DNA from: Fodinibius salicampi
GTDB taxonomy: Bacteria > Bacteroidota > Rhodothermia > Balneolales > Balneolaceae
Assembly: GCF_039545095.1 (NCBI RefSeq)
Contig: NZ_BAABRS010000002.1
Span: forward strand, 310,001 to 374,000
Direction: 5' to 3'
DNA length: 64,000 nucleotides
Shown: positions 25,810 to 33,194 of the stretch, piece by piece
Position numbering within the stretch: position 1 is the stretch's first letter
How the letters are laid out: every line of letters begins with the position of its first letter
Position numbers and translations under genes: made by a program
Notes under the pieces: model-generated
The model's database searches: none
Told to the model about the DNA's origin: nothing
Seen by the model: only the letters and a program-made list of their open reading frames with translations

Positions 25810-27192
25810 ATGAAATCAGCTCAACCAAAATCCTCCGTCGAATCCACGCATTCTGCTACTCCGATCTTAAGCAGAGATCAAAAAAACAATTTCTTTGCCT
25901 CTAAAGCTAATGCTCCCCAATCCTTCTTCAGCCCAACAACGATTCAGCCCAAACTAAAAATCGGGCAGCCAGGTGACAAATATGAGCAGGAGGCCGACCG
26001 CGTGGCGGACGCCGTTGTAAATTCACCAGATGCCCCGAATTTACAGCGCCGGTCCGTGGAAGAAGAGGAGGAGATGCTGCAAACACAGCCCCTTGAGGAG
26101 GAAGAAGAGACGCTGCAGACCCAGCCTATGGAGGAAGAAGAGGAGCTGCAGGCGAAGCGGGAGCCCGGCATCCAGCGCAAGTGCGAAGAGTGCGAGCAGG
26201 AAGAAAATCTGCAGACGAAACAAAAACCAAGAGGCCACACACAATCGGGTGTTGCAAGCAGTAAACTGAGCCATCAATTGAAATCAAAAAGCGGCAACGG
26301 TAGCCGGCTGCCAGAAGGTGTGCAAACGGAGATGAGCCAAAAAATCGGAGCTAATTTTAGTGGGGTGAATATCCATACAGACTCAAATGCCCACCAAATG
26401 AACCAGCAACTTGGTGCCCGGGCCTTTACCCACGGCAGGGATATCTATTTTAATGAAGATGAGTATAGTCCGACTTCAAATAGTGGTAAACATTTGCTGG
26501 CACATGAGTTAACACATGTGGTTCAGCAAACGGCGAAGAATCCTCCCAATATTCAGCGGCAGGTTGCCGGTTGTAACCCGTGCCCTTCACCTCCCAATCC
26601 TGATATTGACGTTAAAATTCGGCCCGTCCTACAGTATTCCAATCTGGGTGCAGGTCACTTTGGAAGCACCCGTTGGACAGGCGCTAATGTTCCCTTTTTA
26701 AGCATTTGGCATCGGGAAAGAAGGAACTGTAATACCTGCGGTCCCAGTGGTAATTCAGCCGAGTATGATTTATGTCCACGTAAGGCTGTAATTCGAGCTA
26801 ATGTTCCGGTTTTGATCAACAGGAATGAGTTGAACAGGAGAGGGCCAAATGGCGAGCGGTGGTTCCAAGACTGTAACAGTCCATCCGATCGGCGATTTAT
26901 AACTCGGGCAACTGCACAATCCAGCATGACAACCCCGCAGCCGATAACCGTACAAAGTACTCGTGTACATGAAGGCTATCACATCGACGTATCGGAACAG
27001 GTGCTGGAGCAACAACTTTCAAATCGAAATGACATAAGCACAGTGTGTCCTTACAACAGGACAACGATAGATAATTGGAAATCATCATTAGAAACAACCT
27101 GGCAGAATCAGACCCGATCTATACTGCGGGGTAACCCATCGGAACCTTCGGAAGAAGGCAATGCCAGAACCCATGAATGCAATAGTTATTAA
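25810..27192 (+). CDS. eCIS cargo with DUF4157 core domain and C-terminal putative zinc metalloprotease domain
   Basis: The 460-residue protein has three parts. Residues 1-80 are a leader with TIQPKLKIGQPGDKYEQEAD, characteristic of DUF4157 (eCIS core domain) proteins. Residues 83-135 are an acidic low-complexity tract with repeated EEEEE/LQTQP units ending in IQRKCEECEQEE. Residues about 150-240 are the core itself (GSRLPEGVQTEMSQKIGANF, GARAFTHGRDIYFNEDEYSP, then LLAHELTHVVQQ with HELTH at 232-236). Residues about 255-460 form a unique cysteine-containing domain that holds a second HExxH, VHEGYHIDVSE (387-391), and ends THECNSY. That second motif suggests a zinc protease, but the third metal ligand cannot be fixed (E456 is a candidate). 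It is directly after the AAA+ ATPase, as expected for cargo. Confidence 0.85.
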   Translation: MKSAQPKSSVESTHSATPILSRDQKNNFFASKANAPQSFFSPTTIQPKLKIGQPGDKYEQEADRVADAVVNSPDAPNLQRRSVEEEEEMLQTQPLEEEEETLQTQPMEEEEELQAKREPGIQRKCEECEQEENLQTKQKPRGHTQSGVASSKLSHQLKSKSGNGSRLPEGVQTEMSQKIGANFSGVNIHTDSNAHQMNQQLGARAFTHGRDIYFNEDEYSPTSNSGKHLLAHELTHVVQQTAKNPPNIQRQVAGCNPCPSPPNPDIDVKIRPVLQYSNLGAGHFGSTRWTGANVPFLSIWHRERRNCNTCGPSGNSAEYDLCPRKAVIRANVPVLINRNELNRRGPNGERWFQDCNSPSDRRFITRATAQSSMTTPQPITVQSTRVHEGYHIDVSEQVLEQQLSNRNDISTVCPYNRTTIDNWKSSLETTWQNQTRSILRGNPSEPSEEGNARTHECNSY

Positions 27193-27272
27193 TCTTTAGT
27201 TTTAAAATTAAAGGGTTTAAGATGTTGCCTGCAATTTGTTAAGGCCGTTATTGCCAAAAGAAATTATTTAAA

Positions 27273-29195
27273 ATGAAAACTGTCGATTCACAAACTACGC
27301 CGGAATCTACAAATACATCCATTCCTTTACGGAACGGAAGTGAGAAAAGTGATTTTTTTTCCGCCAGATCTGGCTCCTCTATTCCATTCTTTGGCCCTTC
27401 CACTGTCCAGCCAAAGCTCAATATTGGACAACCCGGCAATAAATATGAGCACCAAGCCGACCGCGTGGCAGATACCGTGATGCGTATGCCCGATTCCCAA
27501 ATACAACGGCAACCAATTGAAGAAGAGGAAGAAGAACTGCAAATGAAGCGGGAGGAGACACTCATCCAGCGGAAGTGCGAGGAGTGTGAAGAAGAGGAAA
27601 AGCTACAGAAGAAATCGGATGGAAAATCGACTTCGGCTGACAGAGCGAGCAATATAAGCAGCCAGCTGGCCTCTAAGTCAGGGACAGGTAATCGTTTGCC
27701 AAAAACGGTCCGCTCAGAAATGGCCCATAAGATGGGAGTAGATTTTAGCGGAGTGAATATCCACACCGGCCCTGCCGCGCATAAATTAAACCGGCAGCTG
27801 GGCGCCCGGGCGTTTACCCACGGAAGCGATATCTACTTCAATAAGGGAGAGTACAATCCAGAATTTTCAGAGGGAAAACATTTATTGGCCCATGAGTTGA
27901 CGCATGTGGTGCAGCAGAAAGGAGACGGTCAGAATAAGATTCAGCGATTCGTAAATTGTGAAGAAGAGGAGGGATGTCAAGAACGGGATACCGGTGAGAT
28001 ACCTCGTTCAAGGAGTTCAGAAATGATGGTAGCTCCCATTAGCAATCCTGTTGAAGGTCTACTTGTTAGCCATTTTACGGTTGGCAGCAGCGATCTGAAA
28101 GAAAACCTTGAAAATAACTCTATTTGGACGAATTACTGGGGGCAGATGATTACCAACGAAAATATTCAATGGCAGATACTGGGTTTTTCTGATTGTCATG
28201 GTAGTGATAATGTCAACACCTTGATTCGTTGGGAGCGCGCCATAGCAGTGAATAATGCTTTGCCTTCTCCTGCTCGTCAAAAGATTGTTGGTTTTAGAGC
28301 TGCGCCACTAGACCTTTGTATTGCTGGTAATGAGACCGAAGAATCGAGAGCTTATAATCGTTCGGCACTAATTCAGCAGGTTATCACCGGATATGATTTT
28401 GACGATGGAGAGGAAATTACAGCCTGTCCCACTCCGCAAGAATGGTTACGCCGTGCTTTGGCAAGAGCTGAAATAACGATGAGTGATTGGGAACCCAGCG
28501 AAGGGTTTGAGACGAACAGAGAAACAGTGATGAATGTATATGCCTATTATGAATATCTATATCAAACCGATTCTGATCTTTTATGGGCGGGCATGGCTAA
28601 GCTTGCTGGAGGTACTGTTTTTGGAGCTATGGAACAGGCACAAAGTGCACAGCGAATGGCAAGAGCAGTTCCCCAGGTGGCGCCTATTGCCGATTATTAT
28701 TCCAATAGATTAATGGAGCTACTGCTTGCGATGCAGAAAGATATTTTCCTGGATCTTGGCTGGCAACATCAAGCCTATATTGAAAGAGGGCTGGAGTGTC
28801 TGGAATCGATTATGGCCGGAGATAATATACCTATCGAAGCGTGGCGCGATATTGCGAGTGGAGAGTCAGGCCGGGTCAGTGAAGGAAATCAGGCTTTATT
28901 ACGACGGGAGCAGGAGGAAATCTTGCCGCCATATTACGATGAGATACAGGATATACCTGATATGGATATTTTACCCCAGGCGATGTCTTTACTTTCACAA
29001 TCTCCAATTCCGAGTGGACGTTCTTTTGATGAGGTAGTTGAGGATGGTGATATTACAGAATTTGAGGATCGTTGGAGATGGATTACTGAAGACATGCTTC
29101 CTAAATATGAGAATTTACCTGAGGAATATCGGTCAAGGCTGGTTGATACCCCTCTTGAACAGCTAGCGGAACGGGATTTTCCCTCAGAACCTTGA
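27273..29195 (+). CDS. eCIS cargo with DUF4157 core domain and OmpA-like domain
   Basis: This 640-residue protein repeats the cargo architecture: leader with TVQPKLNIGQPGNKYEHQAD, acidic stretch with IQRKCEECEEEEKLQ (98-112), core domain (about 130-215: GNRLPKTVRSEMAHKMGVDF, GARAFTHGSDIYFNKGEYNP, HELTH at 207-211). Residues about 262-372 look like an OmpA C-terminal fold, with ILGFSDCHGSDNVNTLIRWE followed by RAIAVNNAL and a later YNRSALIQQV, matching the GxTDxxGxxxxNxxLxxxRA and NRxVxI patterns. The rest (about 380-640) is mainly helical and unassigned. An OmpA-like module could bind peptidoglycan or position the particle, or it may be part of a toxin. It is separated from the previous cargo gene by 80 bases. 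Confidence 0.83.
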   Translation: MKTVDSQTTPESTNTSIPLRNGSEKSDFFSARSGSSIPFFGPSTVQPKLNIGQPGNKYEHQADRVADTVMRMPDSQIQRQPIEEEEEELQMKREETLIQRKCEECEEEEKLQKKSDGKSTSADRASNISSQLASKSGTGNRLPKTVRSEMAHKMGVDFSGVNIHTGPAAHKLNRQLGARAFTHGSDIYFNKGEYNPEFSEGKHLLAHELTHVVQQKGDGQNKIQRFVNCEEEEGCQERDTGEIPRSRSSEMMVAPISNPVEGLLVSHFTVGSSDLKENLENNSIWTNYWGQMITNENIQWQILGFSDCHGSDNVNTLIRWERAIAVNNALPSPARQKIVGFRAAPLDLCIAGNETEESRAYNRSALIQQVITGYDFDDGEEITACPTPQEWLRRALARAEITMSDWEPSEGFETNRETVMNVYAYYEYLYQTDSDLLWAGMAKLAGGTVFGAMEQAQSAQRMARAVPQVAPIADYYSNRLMELLLAMQKDIFLDLGWQHQAYIERGLECLESIMAGDNIPIEAWRDIASGESGRVSEGNQALLRREQEEILPPYYDEIQDIPDMDILPQAMSLLSQSPIPSGRSFDEVVEDGDITEFEDRWRWITEDMLPKYENLPEEYRSRLVDTPLEQLAERDFPSEP

Positions 29196-29437
29196 AAAAT
29201 AAGGCTGCAATTTTTTGTTGTGCAGTTAGATAATTATTGAAGTTCTTTATTAAAATCAACCAGCGGAGCCTATCCCGATGAGTAGAGCTTTAACTTGATT
29301 TATACCTGTTGTTGTCTCCGCTTTTAAAATTCATTTGCCCTGAAGTCCTCCTTGGAAAAATAGATAATCAACAATCGGCCTTATAGAAAATTTACGGAAT
29401 ACGGTCGTACGTTGTTTTTTTACGTAAGTCATATCCA

Positions 29438-30049
29438 TCAAAATATCTCCCGTATCGGGTAGACGTACACGAGGTACAAGTAGAAAAAAGCCAGCGATAT
29501 TACGAGGATAATAACACCCAGAACCGGGGAGGTTACTTTAATGCCTTTCGCCGAGGCTTCGAATTCGGTGACACTGCTTTCTGTGGCAGCCTCGTCACCT
29601 TCTTGTTCTTTCCGTATTGATTTGTAGAACTGTATACCCGAAAAGCTGATGCCGGAAAATACCAGCAGCAATACGCACCAGAAAATCAGTTTAGAGGAAT
29701 AAAGCTGCCAGGCAAATACTTCCTTGCGATGTTCAAAACCAGAGACTCGGTATTCATAATAGGCATACATCGCATCCTGGTAGATGGCCATTGTTGAGTC
29801 ATCAAATAGTTGCTGCTGGGCAGGGGTTGGAGGGTTAATAATGGAATTCGAAAAAGAGGGAGTAGCAGATGACTGTTTCTCTTGCTCCATTTCCTGGAGA
29901 ATCTCCTCAACTGTTTTATCCTGTTGAGTAGTTGTGGTATCAGAAATTGAATCGGGAACTTGAGCCAGGGTTGGTACCGATATGGAGAGAAGAGCAATAA
30001 GCAAAGCCGATCTTAGAAAAAATATTACAGCTCTTTTTGCAGCTATCAT
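29438..30049 (-). CDS. Exported membrane protein, unknown function, downstream of eCIS
   Basis: This 203-residue protein has a signal peptide (FFLRSALLIALLSISVPTLA, then QVPD), a Gln/Ser/Thr/Pro-rich stretch with a predicted coil (KTVEEILQEMEQEKQ), and two membrane helices (about 120-142 and 175-197) separated by a charged loop (EEGDEAATE-like). No family is recognised. It is the second gene of a minus-strand pair, 22 bases after the 305-residue secreted protein, and it converges on the eCIS cargo genes. Because it is next to the injection system and predicted in the envelope, it might relate to release, anchoring or self-protection, but nothing in the sequence proves that. Confidence 0.6.
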   Translation of the reverse strand: MIAAKRAVIFFLRSALLIALLSISVPTLAQVPDSISDTTTTQQDKTVEEILQEMEQEKQSSATPSFSNSIINPPTPAQQQLFDDSTMAIYQDAMYAYYEYRVSGFEHRKEVFAWQLYSSKLIFWCVLLLVFSGISFSGIQFYKSIRKEQEGDEAATESSVTEFEASAKGIKVTSPVLGVIILVISLAFFYLYLVYVYPIREIF

Positions 30050-30071
30050 AGAGATTGTTTTGTCAGGTATG

Positions 30072-30989
30072 CTATTGGATGTTATTCATATAAAGTTTTT
30101 CCAGAAATGTGTATCTGATATTTACCTGTTCGTAAATCGTATCACTGTTTTCCTCTTCGTACTGCATGTAGTTTTTAAATGATTCCTCATCTTGTAATAG
30201 AATATCGATCCGGTCCAACAGGCGGTTTCCATGATATTCAATCCAGGCATTCAGACTAGATAACCATTCCTGGTTGGCCTCGTCGTTTGATAAGGGAACA
30301 AATCCGGGTGGTGTGGCTTTTTGTACCTCTATAAACAGCATCTGCATAAAAGTAGTATCTCCGGTAGCAGGATTTATCCGATATCTGATATTGTTGGGTG
30401 TGATACCTGCAATTGATCCTTCAGAATAATGCGTTTCTATGGTCCCATCCGGCTTCACAATCTGTTGTACCACTTCGGCGTCCTCGGGAATTTCATAAAA
30501 TCCAGAAGTAGAGGTATCGGGAATTACTTTTTTCGGCTTGACTTTCAGTATGTTAGGATTGATTTTTGAGGGATTTAGAAATGTCTTGAACTTAGAGGCA
30601 GAAAACCTGAATTCAACAGGGAAATAAAATTCAGAGAGTAACTGATTTTGGTTTGAGTTATACACCTGCACTCTGAGTTGGTCAACAGTTGCTACACCTG
30701 ATCGAATAGTGAAATCTACGGTATGTTGGCCCTTTCCTTTGAAAATTGGTGATCCACTGGCGGCATAGTTGGGAGTCGGATTCCCTGAAGTGATAGGACG
30801 TATATAAATTCGAGCCCCATCTGCTCTGTCTATTGTGTAATCAAAAGTAATGGATACTTTTTGTTCAAAAATCAGGTTAGAAGGTGAATCGGGGGAGATG
30901 TCAACGATCGAGACGGACTGCGCAAATATATCGCCTTTTGAGATTGACAGTAAAGCTAAAATGATAAAAGTAAAAATAAGCCTTCTCAT
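30072..30989 (-). CDS. Secreted protein with Ig-like beta domain, unknown function
   Basis: This 305-residue protein begins with a signal peptide (FTFIILALLSISKGDIFA, cut before QSVS). A beta-sandwich-like region spans about 25-135 (VSITFDYTIDRADGARIYIR, then TVDFTIRSGVATVDQLRVQV). A linker rich in Pro/Thr/Val follows, then a mixed helical C-terminus ending NIRYTFLEKLYMNN. No known family is recognised. It is the first gene of the minus-strand pair beside the eCIS locus and has a purine-rich GTGAGGGATAA ahead of its start. The association with the injection system is only positional. Confidence 0.6.
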   Translation of the reverse strand: MRRLIFTFIILALLSISKGDIFAQSVSIVDISPDSPSNLIFEQKVSITFDYTIDRADGARIYIRPITSGNPTPNYAASGSPIFKGKGQHTVDFTIRSGVATVDQLRVQVYNSNQNQLLSEFYFPVEFRFSASKFKTFLNPSKINPNILKVKPKKVIPDTSTSGFYEIPEDAEVVQQIVKPDGTIETHYSEGSIAGITPNNIRYRINPATGDTTFMQMLFIEVQKATPPGFVPLSNDEANQEWLSSLNAWIEYHGNRLLDRIDILLQDEESFKNYMQYEEENSDTIYEQVNIRYTFLEKLYMNNIQ

Positions 30990-31089
30990 AATTTATCCCT
31001 CACTTATTAGTTTTGAGGAAGATTCCAGTCAGGCTTAATTGACCTTTATTATTTATTAATAAAAAATATTTATAATAACACTACCGAAC

Positions 31090-31107
31090 TTTACTACCGA
31101 ATTTTTC
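31090..31107. repeat. Inverted copy of the 18-nt eCIS-flanking repeat
   Basis: The complement of this string is GAAAAATTCGGTAGTAAA, exactly the sequence at 4487-4504 in the HTH gene end. Further down the minus strand the match continues with two mismatches (GTTCGGTAG against ATTTGGTAG). In that frame it would read EKFGSKVR and stop, close to the EKFGSKIW terminus of the HTH gene, but only a 14-codon open frame surrounds it, so at most a gene remnant is present. Confidence 0.65.
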
Positions 31108-31262
31108 GGGATCCGGCCAAGCCATAGGAGACAATTAGTGGCAGCATTCAGAAGTAAAAGGGTCCTTCTTCTTGCAATATCTACCCTAAACTGCTTTATT
31201 TAAAAGAGAGGGTAATTTTTGAGCCTTTTAATCGTTAAACAATAAAAAAAGGATTGCACCCT

Positions 31263-31460
31263 ATGCCTGAAAAGATCGATAAATTTGAGGAAATGATTGA
31301 GAATCCAACGTCTCATCAGCTTAAAGCCTACTACGATGCCAAAGAAAAAGCATGCCTTGATGCTATGAAATCAACAAGGTCCAAAAATCCACATAACAAG
31401 GGGTCTAATTTGGCTGATTTCTGGGATTATGTCTATAAACAGTTTTATGAAATCCAATGA
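31263..31460 (+). CDS. Small hypothetical protein
   Basis: This 65-residue, highly charged protein (MPEKIDKFEEMIENP, KAYYDAKEKACLDAMKS, NLADFWDYVYKQFYE) is soluble, with no signal or membrane segment. ATG 31263 is favoured over an in-frame TTG at 31254 because an AAGGA-like site at about 31249-31253 is well spaced for it. A terminator-like hairpin lies downstream at 31588-31623. No family or function is recognised. Confidence 0.55.
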   Translation: MPEKIDKFEEMIENPTSHQLKAYYDAKEKACLDAMKSTRSKNPHNKGSNLADFWDYVYKQFYEIQ

Positions 31461-31587
31461 AATTCTTCTGAAAATAAGATTGTAAAACTATTTTCAAGCT
31501 AAATATGTTAATTTATTACTAAGCATGGTTAGATACTTCATTAATCGTTGAGGAGTTAGTAATTGAAATCGTAATTTTTTGCTATAG

Positions 31588-31623
31588 AAGCCTGCAGGAA
31601 TAATAAACTGTAGGCTTTTTTAT
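31588..31623 (+). terminator. Intrinsic terminator
   Basis: AAGCCTGCAG (31588-31597) pairs with CTGTAGGCTT (31608-31617), 10 bp with one G-T wobble and a 10-nt loop, followed by a run of T. It would end the transcript of the small gene at 31263-31460. Confidence 0.7.
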
Positions 31624-31758
31624 ATCATAGTTAGTTTTACATATAGGATATTAACGAGACCGAAATAATATTGATATACTATTCATTAATAATGATATAT
31701 TATATTTTATAATGAGTATGCAGTATGTGCTTAATATCAATATAGAATAGGTGTCATT

Positions 31759-32010
31759 ATGGATATTAAATTTGTTGATAGGAACAAAATAAAACGTGCC
31801 AAGAAAAGGTCCTCGAAGTTTAAGCCGCTGTTAGAAGCTTTGGATAAGCTGGAAGTTGGAGGAGATGCTATTGAAGTGGATTACGAAGATGAAAAGAATG
31901 TCAATTCCATGCGGACTGCTGTCTACCAGTATAATAAGGAGAAAGGAGTCAAGATTAAGACAGGTAAAGATGCAGAAAAGAAGAAGATCTATTTTTATAG
32001 AGAAGAATAA
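31759..32010 (+). CDS. Small basic/acidic hypothetical protein
   Basis: This 83-residue protein is rich in Lys and Glu, begins MDIKFVDRNKIKRAKKRSSK, has a helical segment (PLLEALDKLEVGGDAIEV) and ends GKDAEKKKIYFYREE. The pattern (short helical N-terminus, then acidic, then basic) resembles small nucleic-acid-associated proteins, but I cannot name it. Upstream is a very AT-rich stretch that includes a 10-bp inverted pair (31668-31677 and 31734-31743), possibly its operator. Confidence 0.6.
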   Translation: MDIKFVDRNKIKRAKKRSSKFKPLLEALDKLEVGGDAIEVDYEDEKNVNSMRTAVYQYNKEKGVKIKTGKDAEKKKIYFYREE

Positions 32011-32110
32011 ACCGTTATGAAATAATCTGCTTCAAATAATATTCCTCCTGATAATAATGAGCAGCGACAACAATCATTTTATATCTGTCAGACTTGGCAG
32101 GTTCTAATTA

Positions 32111-32118
32111 TAACTTTG
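32111..32118 (+). promoter_or_regulatory. -7 promoter box of egtD
   Basis: TAACTTTG matches TAnnTTTG. Transcription would start about 32125, eleven bases before ATG 32136. This supports 32136 over the in-frame TTG at 32094, which would lie upstream of the transcript. No convincing -33 element is present at the usual spacing. Confidence 0.5.
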
Positions 32119-32135
32119 CACCTCTGTACTTTATT

Positions 32136-33080
32136 ATGGCAAATTCGAAGGCGGTTAATGAATCAGCAATGTTGGATGAGATATTGCATGGATTGAAACG
32201 TCCCAATAAACGTCTTCCCAGTAAATATTTTTATGATGAGATGGGCTCGAGACTTTTTGATCAAATTACCCGGCTTGAGGAATATTATCTTACCCGCAAG
32301 GAGAAAGAGATTCTTCAAAATAATATCGATGAAATAGTTGATAATATCGGGACACGTGCGATGTTAGTGGAATTGGGGAGTGGTAGTAGTCAAAAGACTC
32401 GCTTGTTGCTTGATCAACTCGATAATTTATCAGCTTATGTGCCGGTGGATATTTCGGAGAAGTACCTGCTGAAGGCTGTAAATGAGCTGCGATTGGACTA
32501 CCCAAGAGTTACTATTATTCCCGTTTTTGCTGACTATACCAATACCTTCAGGCTTCCTGATTTGAGCGGAAGTTATGAAAACCAAGTGATTTTCTTTCCA
32601 GGATCAACGATTGGTAATTTTTCCCCGGATGAAACCCAGCAGTTCCTGCAAACAATGGCTTCTCTGAGTGATAGAGAGGCTGGAATGCTTATTGGAGTGG
32701 ATCTCAAAAAAGACCGGGAGATATTGGAAGCGGCTTATAATGACTCCAAGGGTATTACGGCGAGTTTTAATAAAAATCTATTGGTGCGCGTAAATAAGGA
32801 ATTCGGGGCTGATTTTAATACCGATCAATTTACACATAAAGCAACATATAATGCTGGGAAGGGACGTATAGAAATGCATCTGATATCGGATTGCGAACAG
32901 TCGGTTTTGATTAAGGATGAAGAAGTAAGTTTTGAAGAGGGTGAGTATATTCATACCGAAAATTCATATAAATATACGTTAGAAGATTTTGAGTCGATAG
33001 TGAGTAAATGGTTTACGGTAAAGGAAGTGTGGACTGATGAGGACGCTTTTTTCTCGGTTCAGTATCTCGACAAAAAATGA
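32136..33080 (+). CDS. egtD: L-histidine N-alpha-methyltransferase EgtD-like
   Basis: This 314-residue SAM-dependent methyltransferase of the EgtD family converts histidine to hercynine, the first step of ergothioneine synthesis. Visible motifs are PSKYFYDEMGSRLFDQITRL, EEYYLTRKEKEIL, the SAM-binding LVELGSGSSQKTRLLLDQL and VIFFPGSTIGNFSPDE. ATG 32136 is the likely start. No egtB or other ergothioneine gene is adjacent; the downstream gene is priA, so it may act alone or its partner may lie elsewhere. The product may be hercynine or ergothioneine depending on that. Confidence in the family is high, in the pathway moderate. Confidence 0.9.
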   Translation: MANSKAVNESAMLDEILHGLKRPNKRLPSKYFYDEMGSRLFDQITRLEEYYLTRKEKEILQNNIDEIVDNIGTRAMLVELGSGSSQKTRLLLDQLDNLSAYVPVDISEKYLLKAVNELRLDYPRVTIIPVFADYTNTFRLPDLSGSYENQVIFFPGSTIGNFSPDETQQFLQTMASLSDREAGMLIGVDLKKDREILEAAYNDSKGITASFNKNLLVRVNKEFGADFNTDQFTHKATYNAGKGRIEMHLISDCEQSVLIKDEEVSFEEGEYIHTENSYKYTLEDFESIVSKWFTVKEVWTDEDAFFSVQYLDKK

Positions 33081-33194
33081 GCGGTCGACAAGTAAGAGTT
33101 AAAGTATCCCATATCTGCTATTGATTGGCAGTCGGAAATTGGATATGCTTTTCCCACCACAATAACCAATCATTTTAACGAGCAAATATTTTCC

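Noticed and set aside
26499-26525. HELTH motif in the DUF4157 core as evidence of a toxin protease
   Set aside because: The motif is a standard part of the eCIS core domain in both cargo proteins, so it is not evidence of a payload; only the extra HExxH in the C-terminal domain is notable.
4706-29195. Type VI secretion system or prophage tail instead of eCIS
   Set aside because: There are no T6SS membrane-complex genes (TssJLM), and no phage capsid, terminase or lysis genes; the DUF4255, DUF5908, AAA+ and DUF4157 genes identify eCIS.
29262-29322. AGCGGAG/CTCCGCT pairing as a terminator after the second cargo gene
   Set aside because: The loop would be 47 bases, too long for a typical intrinsic terminator.
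31085-31125. Short minus-strand frame MAWPDPEKFGSKVR
   Set aside because: Only 14 codons; it is treated as a repeat or gene remnant rather than a gene.
31668-31743. 10-bp ATATTGATAT / ATATCAATAT inverted pair upstream of the small gene
   Set aside because: The region is extremely AT-rich, so such a pair is expected by chance; it is only mentioned as a possible operator.
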